Of a stretch of DNA of 64,000 bases, positions 36,209 through 47,127 are shown piece after piece. This DNA comes from Thauera aromatica K172 (lineage in GTDB: Bacteria > Pseudomonadota > Gammaproteobacteria > Burkholderiales > Rhodocyclaceae), in contig NZ_CP028339.1 of assembly GCF_003030465.1 (NCBI RefSeq), forward strand, positions 1,550,001-1,614,000, written 5' to 3'. The notes below the pieces were generated by a model. That model did no database searches. It saw only the letters and a program-made list of their open reading frames with translations, and was not told where the DNA came from. The position numbers and the translations under genes are program-made. Numbering within the stretch: the first letter of the stretch is position 1; every line of letters begins with the position of its first letter.

Positions 36209-37504
<1,296 letters not shown>

Positions 37505-37549
37505 GAAACGATGAACAGGGGAGGGAGGCTTTGCCAGCCCTGACCGGAG

Positions 37550-37584
37550 CGGGGTGGTTGCTCATGCGCAGCCATCCCGTTTTT
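37550..37584 (+). terminator. intrinsic terminator between gltA and odhA
   Basis: A 12-bp stem with two G-T wobbles (CGGGGTGGTTGC with GCAGCCATCCCG), a 6-base loop and TTTTT lies 46 bases after the gltA stop. It separates the sdh-gltA unit from the odh genes. Confidence 0.8.
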
Positions 37585-37668
37585 CCATTGGGCAGGGCGG
37601 CAAGGCGGTAGTGCAATAATCCCCGTCACCCGTACAGGGCAATTAGAACACCATAGGTGTCACACATC

Positions 37669-40518
37669 ATGATGAAGCAACTCGAACAGACTTCGCACTT
37701 GTTCGGTGCCAATGCGCCGTTCATCGAAGAGCAGTACGAAAACTACCTCGCCGATCCCGCTTCGGTTTCCGAAGAGTGGCGCACCTACTTCGACCGCCTG
37801 CAGAGCCAGGCCGGAGCGGGCGCGCGCGACGTCGCCCACGGGCCGATCATCGCCGCCTTCGAACAGATGGCCAGGCGCGGCCCGGTGCGCACCGTGGTCG
37901 CTGAAGGCGAGGACAAGCAGCAAGTCTCCGTGCTGCAGCTGATCAACGCCTACCGCTTCCTCGGCACCCGCTGGGCGCAGCTCGACCCGCTCAAGCGCAC
38001 CGAGCGCCTGCAGATCGCCGAGCTCGAGCCGTCGTATTACGGCTTCACCGAGGCCGACCTGTCGAAGAGCTTCAACGTCGGCTCCTTCCACGGCTTCTCG
38101 ACCGAGCACGCCAGCCTGCGCGAGATCCTCGAGGCCCTGCGCCAGACCTACTGCGGCTCGATCGGCTCGGAGTACATGTACATCTCCGACATCGCCCAGA
38201 AGCGCTGGATCCAGAGCCGTCTCGAGAGCGTGCGGGCGACGCCGAAGTTCTCGCTCGAGATGAAGAAGCGCATCCTCGAGCGCACCACCGCGGCCGAAAC
38301 CCTCGAGCGCTACCTGCACACCAAATACGTCGGCCAGAAGCGCTTCTCGCTCGAAGGCGGCGAGTCGACCATCGTCGCGATGGACGAGATCATCCGCGTC
38401 GCTGGCAGCCTCGGCGTGGCCGAGACCGTGATCGGGATGGCCCACCGCGGCCGTCTCAACGTGCTCGTCAACACCCTGGGCAAGTCGCCGTCGATGCTGT
38501 TCTCCGAGTTCGAGGGCAAGGCGGTGGTCGATCTCACCGCGGGCGACGTCAAGTACCACATGGGCTTCTCCAGCGACGTCATGACTCCGGGCGGGCCGAT
38601 GCACCTGACCCTGGCGTTCAACCCGTCGCACCTCGAGATCATCAACCCGGTGGTCGAAGGCTCGGTGTACGCGCGCCAGCTGCGCCGCGGCGACGCCGAC
38701 AAGCGCCAGGTGCTGCCGGTGCTGATCCACGGCGACTCCGCCGTTGCCGGCCAGGGCGTGAACCAGGAGATGCTGAACTTCTCCCAGACCCGCGGCTACG
38801 GCACCGGCGGCACGGTGCATATCGTGGTCAACAACCAGATCGGCTTCACCACTTCCGATCCGCGCGACTACCGCTCCTCGCTTTACTGCACCGACATCTT
38901 CAAGATGGTCGAGGCGCCGATCTTCCACGTCAATGGCGACGATCCGGAGGCGGTGGCCTTCATCACCGCGCTCGCCACCGAGTTCCGCCAGGAGTTCAAG
39001 AAGGATGTGGTCATCGACATCATCTGTTTCCGCAAGCTCGGCCACAACGAGCAGGACGAGCCGATGGTGACCCAGCCACTGATGTACCGCAGCATCCAGA
39101 AGCATCCGGGAACCCGCAAGCACTACGCCGATCGTCTGGTGGCCGAAGGCTCGCTGCAGGCGGACGAGCCGGCGAAGATGATCGCCGAATACCGCGAGCA
39201 TCTCGACAAGGGCGAGCTGCTCTACAACCCGGTGCTGTCCGGGCACAACCGCCAGTTCGCGGTGGACTGGTCGTCCTACCTCAAGCAGCCCTACACCGAT
39301 GCCGCCGAGACCGCGATCCCAGTGCAGGAAATCAAGCGCCTGGCCGAGCGCCTGGCTGCGCTGCCCGAAGGCTTCTCGCTCCATTCGCGGGTCAAGAAGA
39401 TCATCGACGACCGCGCCGCGATGGGCCGCGGGGAGCTTCCGCTCGACTGGGGCATGGGCGAAAACCTCGCCTATGCCAGCCTGGTCGCCCAGGGCTACGG
39501 CGTGCGCATCTCCGGCGAGGACGTCGGCCGCGGCACTTTCTTCCACCGCCACGCCGTGCTCCACGACCAGAAGCGCGAGCGCTGGGACGAGGGCATCTAC
39601 AAGCCGCTGGAGCACATCCAGGACGGCCAGGCGCGCTTCCAGTGCTACGACTCGGTGCTCTCGGAAGAGGGCGTGCTCGCCTTCGAATACGGCTATTCGA
39701 CGACCGAGCCCAACGAGCTGGTGGTGTGGGAAGCGCAGTTCGGCGACTTCGTCAATGGCGCCCAGGTCGTGCTCGACCAGTTCATCTGCTCGGGTGAGGC
39801 CAAGTGGGGCCGCCTGTGTGGCCTGACGCTGATGCTGCCGCACGGCTACGAAGGCCAGGGGCCGGAACACTCCTCGGCGCGCCTCGAGCGTTACATGAAC
39901 AACGCCGCAGAGCACAACTGGCAGATCTGCGTGCCGACCACGCCGGCGCAGATCTTCCACTTGCTGCGCCGACAGATGATCCGCAAGGTGCGCAAGCCGC
40001 TGATTATCATCACGCCGAAGTCGCTGCTGCGCCACAAGGAAGCGATCTCGTCGATCGACGAACTCGCCAACGGTGGCTTCCAGACCGTGATTCCGGAAAT
40101 CGAGGCGCTCGATCCGAAGAAGGTCAAGCGTGTCGTCCTGTGCCAGGGCAAGATTTATTACGAACTGCTCGCCCACCGCCGCGAGCACAACATCAAGGAC
40201 ACCGCGCTGGTTCGCATCGAGCAGCTCTATCCCTTCCCGGCGAAGGCGTTCGCGGCGGCGATCGAGCAGTTCCCGAACGCCAGGGAAATCGTGTGGTGCC
40301 AGGAAGAGCCCCGCAACCAGGGCGCCTGGTACTGGCTGGCTTCGCGCCAGCACCTGGTCAACGTCCTCGGCACCAAGCGTCGCCTGCTGCTCGTCAGCCG
40401 CCCGGCGGCGGCCTCGCCGGCGGTCGGCTACTACGCCAAGCACAACCAGCAGCAAAAGGCCGTGATCGAAAACGCTTTCGGTCCGATCCAGGACACGACG
40501 CCGCAGTCCCCCAACTAA
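37669..40518 (+). CDS. odhA: 2-oxoglutarate dehydrogenase E1 component
   Basis: 949-residue thiamine-diphosphate enzyme that decarboxylates 2-oxoglutarate. The N-terminus MMKQLEQTSHLFGANAPFIEEQYENYLADPASV is the SucA-type E2-binding arm. The ThDP motif runs through HVNGDDPEAVAF to DIICFRKLGHNEQDEPM. The C-terminal transketolase-like part includes GLTLMLPHGYEGQGPEHSSARLERY. The ATG pair at 37669/37672 fits the conserved start better than the GTG at 37657. It has its own upstream region after the gltA terminator; a TGCAAT or AATAAT box near 37613-37620 may be its -10. Confidence 0.97.
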   Translation: MMKQLEQTSHLFGANAPFIEEQYENYLADPASVSEEWRTYFDRLQSQAGAGARDVAHGPIIAAFEQMARRGPVRTVVAEGEDKQQVSVLQLINAYRFLGTRWAQLDPLKRTERLQIAELEPSYYGFTEADLSKSFNVGSFHGFSTEHASLREILEALRQTYCGSIGSEYMYISDIAQKRWIQSRLESVRATPKFSLEMKKRILERTTAAETLERYLHTKYVGQKRFSLEGGESTIVAMDEIIRVAGSLGVAETVIGMAHRGRLNVLVNTLGKSPSMLFSEFEGKAVVDLTAGDVKYHMGFSSDVMTPGGPMHLTLAFNPSHLEIINPVVEGSVYARQLRRGDADKRQVLPVLIHGDSAVAGQGVNQEMLNFSQTRGYGTGGTVHIVVNNQIGFTTSDPRDYRSSLYCTDIFKMVEAPIFHVNGDDPEAVAFITALATEFRQEFKKDVVIDIICFRKLGHNEQDEPMVTQPLMYRSIQKHPGTRKHYADRLVAEGSLQADEPAKMIAEYREHLDKGELLYNPVLSGHNRQFAVDWSSYLKQPYTDAAETAIPVQEIKRLAERLAALPEGFSLHSRVKKIIDDRAAMGRGELPLDWGMGENLAYASLVAQGYGVRISGEDVGRGTFFHRHAVLHDQKRERWDEGIYKPLEHIQDGQARFQCYDSVLSEEGVLAFEYGYSTTEPNELVVWEAQFGDFVNGAQVVLDQFICSGEAKWGRLCGLTLMLPHGYEGQGPEHSSARLERYMNNAAEHNWQICVPTTPAQIFHLLRRQMIRKVRKPLIIITPKSLLRHKEAISSIDELANGGFQTVIPEIEALDPKKVKRVVLCQGKIYYELLAHRREHNIKDTALVRIEQLYPFPAKAFAAAIEQFPNAREIVWCQEEPRNQGAWYWLASRQHLVNVLGTKRRLLLVSRPAAASPAVGYYAKHNQQQKAVIENAFGPIQDTTPQSPN

Positions 40519-40542
40519 GAAGACCTCCCGGGAGAGAAAACC

Positions 40543-41724
40543 ATGCTGATCGAAGTCAAAGTACCGCAGCTGTCCGAATCCGTGTCCGAAGCCACGCTGG
40601 TTTCCTGGCACAAGAAGGAAGGCGATGCCGTCTCGCGCGACGAGAACCTGATCGACATCGAGACCGACAAGGTCGTGCTCGAGACGCCGGCTCCGGCAGA
40701 CGGCGTGCTGGTGAAGATCATCAAGCAGGATGGCGACACCGTCAGCTCGGGCGAGCTGATCGCCCAGATCGACACCGAAGCGAAGGCCGCCGCCGGCGCT
40801 GCCGCTCCAGTCCAGGCCGTGACGCCGCCGCCGGCCGCGTCCGCTGCGCCCGCCGCCGCCGGCGCGGCCAGCCCGGCCGCGCGCAAGATCCTCGACGAGA
40901 AAGGCATCGCTGCCGCCGATGTCGCCGGCACCGGCCGTGGCGGCCGCGTCACCAAGGAAGACGCCGTCGCCGCCCAGCCGAAGCCCGCCGCGGCGCCGGC
41001 CGCGCTGACGCTGGCCGCCGGCGAGCGCCCGGAAGAGCGCGTGCCGATGACCCGCCTGCGCGCGCGCATCGCCGAGCGCCTGATCCAGTCGAAGAACGAG
41101 AACGCCATCCTGACCACGTTCAACGAAGTGAACATGGCGCCGGTGATGGCCCTGCGCAAGCAGTACGGCGACAAGTTCGAGAAGGCCCACGGCGTGCGCC
41201 TGGGCTTCATGGGCTTCTTCGTCAAGGCTGCGGTCGCCGCGCTGAAGAAGTTCCCGATCCTCAACGCCTCGGTCGACGGCACCGACATCGTCTATCACGG
41301 CTACATCGACATCGGCATCGCCGTCGGTTCGCCGCGCGGCCTGGTCGTGCCGATCCTGCGTGACGCCGACCAGATGTCGATCGCTGACATCGAGAAGAAG
41401 ATCGCCGAGTTCGGGCAGAAGGCCAAGGACGGCAAACTGTCGCTCGAAGAGCTCTCCGGCGGCACCTTCTCGATCTCCAACGGCGGCGTGTTCGGCTCGA
41501 TGCTGTCGACGCCGATCATCAACCCGCCGCAGTCGGCGATCCTCGGCATCCACGCCACCAAGGACCGTCCGGTGGTCGAGAACGGCCAGATCGTCATCCG
41601 CCCGATCAACTACCTCGCGATGAGCTACGACCACCGCATCATCGACGGCCGCGAGGCGGTGCTCGGCCTGGTGACGATGAAGGAAGCGCTGGAAGATCCG
41701 GCCCGCCTGATCCTCGACGTCTGA
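40543..41724 (+). CDS. odhB: dihydrolipoyllysine succinyltransferase, E2 of 2-oxoglutarate dehydrogenase
   Basis: 393 residues. It has a lipoyl domain with Lys43 in [10 protein letters not shown], an Ala/Pro linker (about 80-105) and a peripheral subunit-binding domain ([32 protein letters not shown]). The catalytic core has [11 protein letters not shown], with His364 and Asp368. It transfers the succinyl group to CoA. It follows odhA by 24 bases with a GGGAGAG site. Confidence 0.97.
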   Translation: MLIEVKVPQLSESVSEATLVSWHKKEGDAVSRDENLIDIETDKVVLETPAPADGVLVKIIKQDGDTVSSGELIAQIDTEAKAAAGAAAPVQAVTPPPAASAAPAAAGAASPAARKILDEKGIAAADVAGTGRGGRVTKEDAVAAQPKPAAAPAALTLAAGERPEERVPMTRLRARIAERLIQSKNENAILTTFNEVNMAPVMALRKQYGDKFEKAHGVRLGFMGFFVKAAVAALKKFPILNASVDGTDIVYHGYIDIGIAVGSPRGLVVPILRDADQMSIADIEKKIAEFGQKAKDGKLSLEELSGGTFSISNGGVFGSMLSTPIINPPQSAILGIHATKDRPVVENGQIVIRPINYLAMSYDHRIIDGREAVLGLVTMKEALEDPARLILDV

Positions 41725-41799
41725 CCGCGATGCCGCGCGGGCGCGCCGCGGGCCTCGGCCCGCAGCACGTCCGCGTTGTCCCTTTTTCCGGAGTGAATG

Positions 41800-43230
41800 A
41801 TGGCTGACAAGCAATTCGACGTACTCGTCATCGGCGGCGGCCCCGGCGGTTACGTCGCTGCAATCCGCGCCGCGCAACTCGGCTTCAAGACCGCGTGCGC
41901 CGAATCCAACCCCTATGCCGACCCCAAAGGCGAGCCGCGTCTGGGTGGCACCTGCCTCAACGTGGGCTGTATCCCTTCCAAAGCGCTGCTGCACACGTCG
42001 CACCTGTTCGAGGAGGCCGAGCATTCCTTCGAAGGCCAGGGCATCAAGCTCGGCGGCAAGGTCGGCATCGACGTGCCGACGATGATCGCGCGCAAGAACA
42101 AGGTCGTCGACCAGCTGACCCAGGGCATCAAGGGCCTGTTCAAGAAGAACAAGGTCGCCTTCCTCGCCGGCCACGGCAGCTTCGAGAGCGCCGGCCCCGG
42201 CGGCTACACCGTCCGCGTCGGCAACGAAACGGTCGAGGCCCGGCACGTCATCGTCGCCACCGGCTCCCGGCCGCGTCATCTGCCTGGCATCGCGGTCGAT
42301 AACAAGACCGTCTGCGACAACGTCGGCGCGCTCGATTTCGATGCGGTGCCGAAGCGCCTGGGCGTGATCGGTGCCGGCGTGATCGGCCTCGAGATGGGTT
42401 CGGTGTGGCGCCGCCTCGGCTCGGAAGTGACGGTGCTCGAAGCGCTGCCCGAGTTCATGCCTTTCGCCGACGTCGATGTCGCCAAGGAAGCGCTCAAGGT
42501 GTTCACCAAGCAGGGCCTGAACATCCAGACCGGCGTCAACATCGGCGAGACCAAGGTCGGCAAGAAGGGCGTCTCCTTGGCCTATACCGACAAGGACGGC
42601 AACCCGGCCACCCTCGAATGCGACCGCCTGATCGTCTCGGTCGGGCGCGTGCCCAATACCGACGGCCTCAATGCCGCCGCCGTCGGGCTCGGCGTCAACG
42701 AGCGCGGCCAGATCGTCGTCGATGGTCATTGCCGGACGAATCTGCCCAACGTGTATGCCGTCGGCGACGTCGTGCGCGGGCCGATGCTGGCGCACAAGGC
42801 GATGGAAGAGGGCGTGATGGTCGCCGAGCTGATCGCCGGCCAGGCCGGGCACTGCAACCTCGAACTGGTGCCGGGAGTGATCTACACTTCGCCGGAAATC
42901 GCCTGGGTCGGCAAGAGCGAGCAGCAGCTCAAGGCCGAAGGGGTCGCCTACCGTGTCGGCAAGATCCCGTTCATGGCCAACGGCCGTGCGCTCGGTACGG
43001 GCGATCCGACCGGTTTCGTCAAGATGCTGGCCGATGCCAGCACCGACCGCATCCTCGGCGTGCACATCATCGGCGCCAACGCTTCGGAGCTGATTTCCGA
43101 AGCCGTGGTGGCGATGGAATTCGCCGGCTGCGCGGAAGACCTGGCGCGCATCTGCCATGCCCATCCGACGCTGTCGGAAGTGGTGCACGAGGCTGCGCTC
43201 GCCTGCGACAAGCGCCCGCTGCATTTCTGA
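41800..43230 (+). CDS. lpdA: dihydrolipoyl dehydrogenase, E3
   Basis: 476-residue flavoprotein disulfide reductase. FAD loop [21 protein letters not shown], redox pair Cys52/Cys57 in [16 protein letters not shown] domain [27 protein letters not shown], and C-terminal catalytic HAHPTLSE. It reoxidises the lipoyl group of OdhB and completes the complex. It starts 75 bases after odhB; the second of two adjacent ATGs fits the CGGAG site better. A terminator follows the gene. Confidence 0.96.
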   Translation: MADKQFDVLVIGGGPGGYVAAIRAAQLGFKTACAESNPYADPKGEPRLGGTCLNVGCIPSKALLHTSHLFEEAEHSFEGQGIKLGGKVGIDVPTMIARKNKVVDQLTQGIKGLFKKNKVAFLAGHGSFESAGPGGYTVRVGNETVEARHVIVATGSRPRHLPGIAVDNKTVCDNVGALDFDAVPKRLGVIGAGVIGLEMGSVWRRLGSEVTVLEALPEFMPFADVDVAKEALKVFTKQGLNIQTGVNIGETKVGKKGVSLAYTDKDGNPATLECDRLIVSVGRVPNTDGLNAAAVGLGVNERGQIVVDGHCRTNLPNVYAVGDVVRGPMLAHKAMEEGVMVAELIAGQAGHCNLELVPGVIYTSPEIAWVGKSEQQLKAEGVAYRVGKIPFMANGRALGTGDPTGFVKMLADASTDRILGVHIIGANASELISEAVVAMEFAGCAEDLARICHAHPTLSEVVHEAALACDKRPLHF

Positions 43231-43245
43231 GCGCGCCGTGAAGTG

Positions 43246-43289
43246 AAAGGGGGTGAGTGCGAGGGCTTCCTCGCCGCTCGCCCCTTTTT
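43246..43289 (+). terminator. intrinsic terminator of the odhAB-lpd unit
   Basis: AAAGGGGGTGAG pairs with CTCGCCCCTTT around an inner CGAGG/CTCG stem, followed by a run of five Ts. It begins 16 bases after the lpdA stop. Confidence 0.75.
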
Positions 43290-43391
43290 GCTTGCGCCGC
43301 CTCCGTGGCGGCTTGCCGAATTCCGTTTCCCTGACGTAAGCGGCGTCGTGCGCGCTGCCGTGCCAATCCAGGTATTCAAGAACTGTCCACC

Positions 43392-44504
43392 ATGCCCCAC
43401 CGTATTCTCAACGTGGCCGAGCACGGCATGCTCGATGCCTACGAGGCCGAGCTCCAGAGCCGCGGCTACACCGCCGACCCGGCACAACGGGCGGCCGCGA
43501 CCCGGCTGCAGAAGCTGTATGCCGATCTCATCGGCTTCAAGGCGGCGCGGCGCGGCAAGCTGCGCAAGATGTTCGCCCGCCCGGCGCTGCCGCGCAGCGT
43601 GTATTTCTGGGGCGGCGTCGGCCGCGGCAAGAGCTTCCTGATGGACTGCTTCTACGACGCGGTGCCGTACCAGCGCAAGCGCCGGGTGCATTTCCACGCC
43701 TTCATGCAGGAAGTGCAGAACGATCTGCGCCAGCACAACCACGAACCCGACCCGCTGCAGAAAGTGGCCGATCGCATTGCCGCCGCCACCCGGCTGCTGT
43801 GCTTCGACGAGTTCCACGTTTCCGACATCGCCGATGCGATGATCCTCGGCCGGCTGCTGGAAGCCTTGTTCGCCCGCGGGGTGATCTTTGTGATGACGTC
43901 CAATTACCCCCCCGACGGTCTCTACCCCAACGGCCTGATGCGGGTGAACTTCCTGCCGACGATCGAATTCATCAAGCAGCGCTTCGACGTGTTCGAGGTC
44001 GATCACGGCACCGATTACCGCCTGCGCACCCTGGAAGCGCTGGAAATCTACCTCGTGCCTCACGATGCCGCGGCCGAGCGCAAGCTGGAGGACGACTTCC
44101 TGCGCCTGGCCGGCAGCGCAGGCGAGGGCGGTGCCATCGTCGTGCTCGAGCGCCAGCTGCCGGTGCTGCGCCAGGCGCCGGGCGTGATCTGGTTCGACTT
44201 CGACACCCTGTGCAAGGGCGCACGGTCGCAGAACGACTATCTGGAAATCGCCCGCGAACACCACACCCTGATCCTCTCCAGGGTGCCGAAGATGCTCGCC
44301 GGCAACGCCTCGGAAGCGCGCCGCTTCACCTGGTTGATCGACGTCCTCTACGACCACCGCGTCAAGCTGATCATGAGCGCCGACGTTCCGGCCTACGAGC
44401 TGTACACCGAAGGCCACAACGCCCACGAGTTCGTCCGCACCGTCAGCCGCCTGATCGAGATGCGCACGCGCGACTACCTCGCCGAACCGCACCGGACCGA
44501 GTGA
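43392..44504 (+). CDS. zapE: cell division protein ZapE (AFG1-like ATPase)
   Basis: 370-residue AFG1/LACE1-type AAA ATPase. Walker A is GGVGRGKSFLMD (residues about 74-85), Walker B is RLLCFDEFHVSDIADA, and VMTSNYPPDGLYPNGL is the sensor region. FHAFMQEVQNDL precedes it. In E. coli ZapE associates with the Z-ring under low-oxygen or heat stress, and mitochondrial relatives handle respiratory-chain proteins. Placement right after the TCA cluster is common in betaproteobacteria. Confidence 0.92.
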   Translation: MPHRILNVAEHGMLDAYEAELQSRGYTADPAQRAAATRLQKLYADLIGFKAARRGKLRKMFARPALPRSVYFWGGVGRGKSFLMDCFYDAVPYQRKRRVHFHAFMQEVQNDLRQHNHEPDPLQKVADRIAAATRLLCFDEFHVSDIADAMILGRLLEALFARGVIFVMTSNYPPDGLYPNGLMRVNFLPTIEFIKQRFDVFEVDHGTDYRLRTLEALEIYLVPHDAAAERKLEDDFLRLAGSAGEGGAIVVLERQLPVLRQAPGVIWFDFDTLCKGARSQNDYLEIAREHHTLILSRVPKMLAGNASEARRFTWLIDVLYDHRVKLIMSADVPAYELYTEGHNAHEFVRTVSRLIEMRTRDYLAEPHRTE

Positions 44505-44552
44505 GACCGGCCGCAATCCCCCTTTTTGATTCCTATGGAATAATTCGCGGCA

Positions 44553-44581
44553 TTCCGGGAGGGCGTGCGCCGGCGTAGAAT
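44553..44581 (+). promoter_or_regulatory. predicted promoter of the DinG/YoaA helicase gene
   Basis: TTCCGG and TAGAAT are separated by 17 bases; the -10 box is 35 bases before the ATG. Confidence 0.4.
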
Positions 44582-44616
44582 CCCAGCCTTTCCCGTTGTT
44601 CGCGCGGCCCGTTCCG

Positions 44617-46575
44617 ATGTCCGACCCTTCCTCGATCTTCGCCCCAGACGGCCCCCTCGCCGCGGCCATCCCGGGTTTCCGCGCCCGGCCGCAGCAGGTC
44701 GAGATGGCGCAGAAGATCGCCGAGGCCCTGCGTGACAACCGCGTCCTCGTCGCCGAGGCCGGCACCGGAACCGGCAAGACGTTCGCCTATCTGGTGCCGG
44801 CGCTGCTCGCCGGTGGCAAGGTGATCCTCTCCACCGGCACCAAGACCCTGCAGGACCAGCTCTTCAACCGCGACCTGCCGACGGTGCGCGCGGCGCTGAA
44901 AGTGCCGGTGTCGATCGCGCTGCTCAAGGGCAGGGCGAACTACGTCTGCCCCTACCACCTCGAGCGCAACGCCCGCGACGGCCGCTTCCTCAGCGCCCAG
45001 GACGCCGCCGACCTGCGCGCCATCGGCCGCTTTGCCCAGCACACGCAGAGCGGCGACAAGGCCGAATGCACCGACGTGCGCGAGGACTCCGCGGCCTGGA
45101 TCGCCGCCACCTCCACCCGCGACAACTGCCTCGGCCAGGACTGCCCGCAGGTCAAGGACTGCTTCGTGCTGCAGGCGCGGCGCCAGGCGATGGAAGCCGA
45201 TGTGGTGGTGGTCAATCACCACCTGTTCTTCGCCGACGTGATGCTGCGCGACGAAGGCATGGGTGAGCTGCTGCCGGCATGCAACGCGGTGATTTTCGAC
45301 GAAGCCCACCAGCTGCCGGAAACCGCCAGCCTGTTCTTCGGCGACAGCACTTCCACCGCCCAGGTGCTGGAGCTGGCGCGCGACACCCGCTCGGAGACGG
45401 TGGCCGCGGCGCGCGACTGCGTGGCGATGATCGACGAGTCGCGCAAGCTGGAGAAGGCCGCGCGCGACCTGCGCCTGGTGTTCGGCAGCGAGCCGGCGCG
45501 GCTGGCGGCGGCGCAGGCGGCGGAAAAGGACGGCTTCGCCGCCAGCATCGAGGAGCTGGAGCGTTCGCTGGCGGCGTTCCATGCCGTGCTCGAAACCCAG
45601 GCCGAGCGTTCCGAGGGGCTGGCCAATTGCCTGCGGCGCGGCACCGAGCTGGGCGAGCGCCTGGCGCGCTGGCGCGATCCGGCGGAAAAGGAGCTGATCC
45701 GGTGGGTCGAAGTGTTCTCCCAGTCGCTCGCCCTCAACGCCACGCCGCTGCACGTCTCGGACGTGTTCAAGCGCCAGCTCGAAGCTCAGCCCCGGGCCTG
45801 GATCTTCACGTCGGCGACGCTCGCCGTGGGCAAGGAATTCGGTCACTACTGCCGTGAACTCGGCCTCGCCTGGCTGGAGCCGCCGCCCCTGACCATGGTC
45901 TGGGGAAGCCCCTTCGATTACGCCGAGCAGGCGCTGCTGTATGCGCCGGCCGGGATGCCGGATCCGAACTCTCCCGACTACAGCGAGCGCGTCGCCCGGG
46001 TCGCGCTGCCCCTGATCCGCGCCGCGCGCGGCCGGGCCTTCGTGCTGTGCACTTCGCTGCGCGCGATGCGCCGCATCCACGAGTTGATCGTTGACGGCCT
46101 CGCGCAGGCGGGCGATGCGCTGCCGGTGCTGCTGCAGGGGGAAGGCTCGCGCACCGAGCTGCTCGAGCGCTTCCGCCGCCTGGGCAACGCCGTGCTGGTG
46201 GCGAGCCAGAGTTTCTGGGAAGGGGTGGACGTGCCGGGCGATGCGCTGTCGCTGGTGGTCATCGACAAGCTGCCCTTCGCTCCGCCCGACGACCCGGTGC
46301 TCGCGGCGCGCGTCGAGTACATGCAGAAGCAAGGGCTGAGCCCGTTCATCCATCATCAGCTGCCGCGCACCGTGATCAGCATGAAGCAGGGCGCCGGGCG
46401 CCTGATCCGCACCGAGCGCGACCGCGGCGTGCTATGCATCTGCGACCCGCGGATGATCGACAAATCCTATGGCAAGGTGGTCTGGCGCAGCCTGCCGCCG
46501 ATGCGGCGCAGCCGCGTCGAAGCCGAGGCGGTGGCCTTTCTCGAGGCGCTGCCGGCGCCGAAGCAGGGCGGCTGA
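44617..46575 (+). CDS. ATP-dependent DNA helicase, DinG/YoaA type (XPD-like)
   Basis: 652-residue superfamily 2 iron-sulfur helicase. The Q-like RPQQVEMAQKIAEAL precedes Walker A AEAGTGTGKTFAYLVPAL (residues about 47-64). The Fe-S domain cysteines lie in YVCPYHLE, AECTDVRED, DNCLGQDCPQ and KDCFVL. The DEAH box is VIFDEAHQLPE, and C-terminal motifs V/VI are ASQSFWEGVDVPGDALSLVVIDKLPF and QGAGRLIRTERDRGVL. It unwinds 5'-3' at forks, flaps or R-loops. No exonuclease domain is present, so this is the YoaA-like form. Confidence 0.93.
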   Translation: MSDPSSIFAPDGPLAAAIPGFRARPQQVEMAQKIAEALRDNRVLVAEAGTGTGKTFAYLVPALLAGGKVILSTGTKTLQDQLFNRDLPTVRAALKVPVSIALLKGRANYVCPYHLERNARDGRFLSAQDAADLRAIGRFAQHTQSGDKAECTDVREDSAAWIAATSTRDNCLGQDCPQVKDCFVLQARRQAMEADVVVVNHHLFFADVMLRDEGMGELLPACNAVIFDEAHQLPETASLFFGDSTSTAQVLELARDTRSETVAAARDCVAMIDESRKLEKAARDLRLVFGSEPARLAAAQAAEKDGFAASIEELERSLAAFHAVLETQAERSEGLANCLRRGTELGERLARWRDPAEKELIRWVEVFSQSLALNATPLHVSDVFKRQLEAQPRAWIFTSATLAVGKEFGHYCRELGLAWLEPPPLTMVWGSPFDYAEQALLYAPAGMPDPNSPDYSERVARVALPLIRAARGRAFVLCTSLRAMRRIHELIVDGLAQAGDALPVLLQGEGSRTELLERFRRLGNAVLVASQSFWEGVDVPGDALSLVVIDKLPFAPPDDPVLAARVEYMQKQGLSPFIHHQLPRTVISMKQGAGRLIRTERDRGVLCICDPRMIDKSYGKVVWRSLPPMRRSRVEAEAVAFLEALPAPKQGG

Positions 46576-46632
46576 GTGCGCTCTGTTGTATCCTCTCGGA
46601 TCGCTCAACCCGATTCCGCGTGCGGCATTTTG

Positions 46633-47127
46633 ATGAAAGTCTTTGGTTTCGCCGGCTGGTCCGGCTCCGGCAAGACCACGCTGGTGGAAAAGCTGATTCC
46701 CGAATTCACCGCCCGCGGCCTGCGCGTGTCGGTGATCAAGCATGCCCACCATGGCTTCGACCTCGACAAGCCGGGCAAGGACTCCTGGCGCCATCGCGCG
46801 GCCGGTGCCACCCAGGTGCTGATGCTGTCGAACGACCGCTGGGTGCTGATGCACGAACTGCGCGGCGACCCGGAGCCGACCCTGGACGAGCAGCTGCGCC
46901 TGCTCGAACCCTGCGACCTGGTTCTGATCGAAGGTTACAAGGCCGCGACCGTGCCCAAGATCGAAATCCACCGCCCCGAGCACGGCAAGCCGCCGTTGTG
47001 GCCGGAAAACCCGCATGTGGTGGCGGTCGCCACCGATGCCGACATCGATTGTCCACTGCCGCGCCTGGCGTTGAACGACGCGGTGGCGGTGGCCGATTTC
47101 ATCCTCGACTATCTGAAAGACCAATGA
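46633..47127 (+). CDS. mobB: molybdopterin-guanine dinucleotide biosynthesis protein MobB
   Basis: 164-residue P-loop protein with GFAGWSGSGKTTLVEKLIPEF (Walker A), VSVIKHAHHGFDLDKPGKDSWRHRAAGA and LVLIEGYKAATVPKIEIHRPE. MobB assists MobA in attaching GMP to molybdopterin. Its stop overlaps the moeA start (ATGA), starting a Moco gene run. Confidence 0.94.
   Translation: MKVFGFAGWSGSGKTTLVEKLIPEFTARGLRVSVIKHAHHGFDLDKPGKDSWRHRAAGATQVLMLSNDRWVLMHELRGDPEPTLDEQLRLLEPCDLVLIEGYKAATVPKIEIHRPEHGKPPLWPENPHVVAVATDADIDCPLPRLALNDAVAVADFILDYLKDQ

Noticed and set aside
37660-43224. An uninterrupted antisense reading frame of 1854 codons opposite odhA-odhB-lpd
   Set aside because: The three sense genes share one frame and almost never use TTA, CTA or TCA codons, so the antisense frame stays open by codon bias. 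The product is a low-complexity Arg/Ala/His-rich string with no domain.
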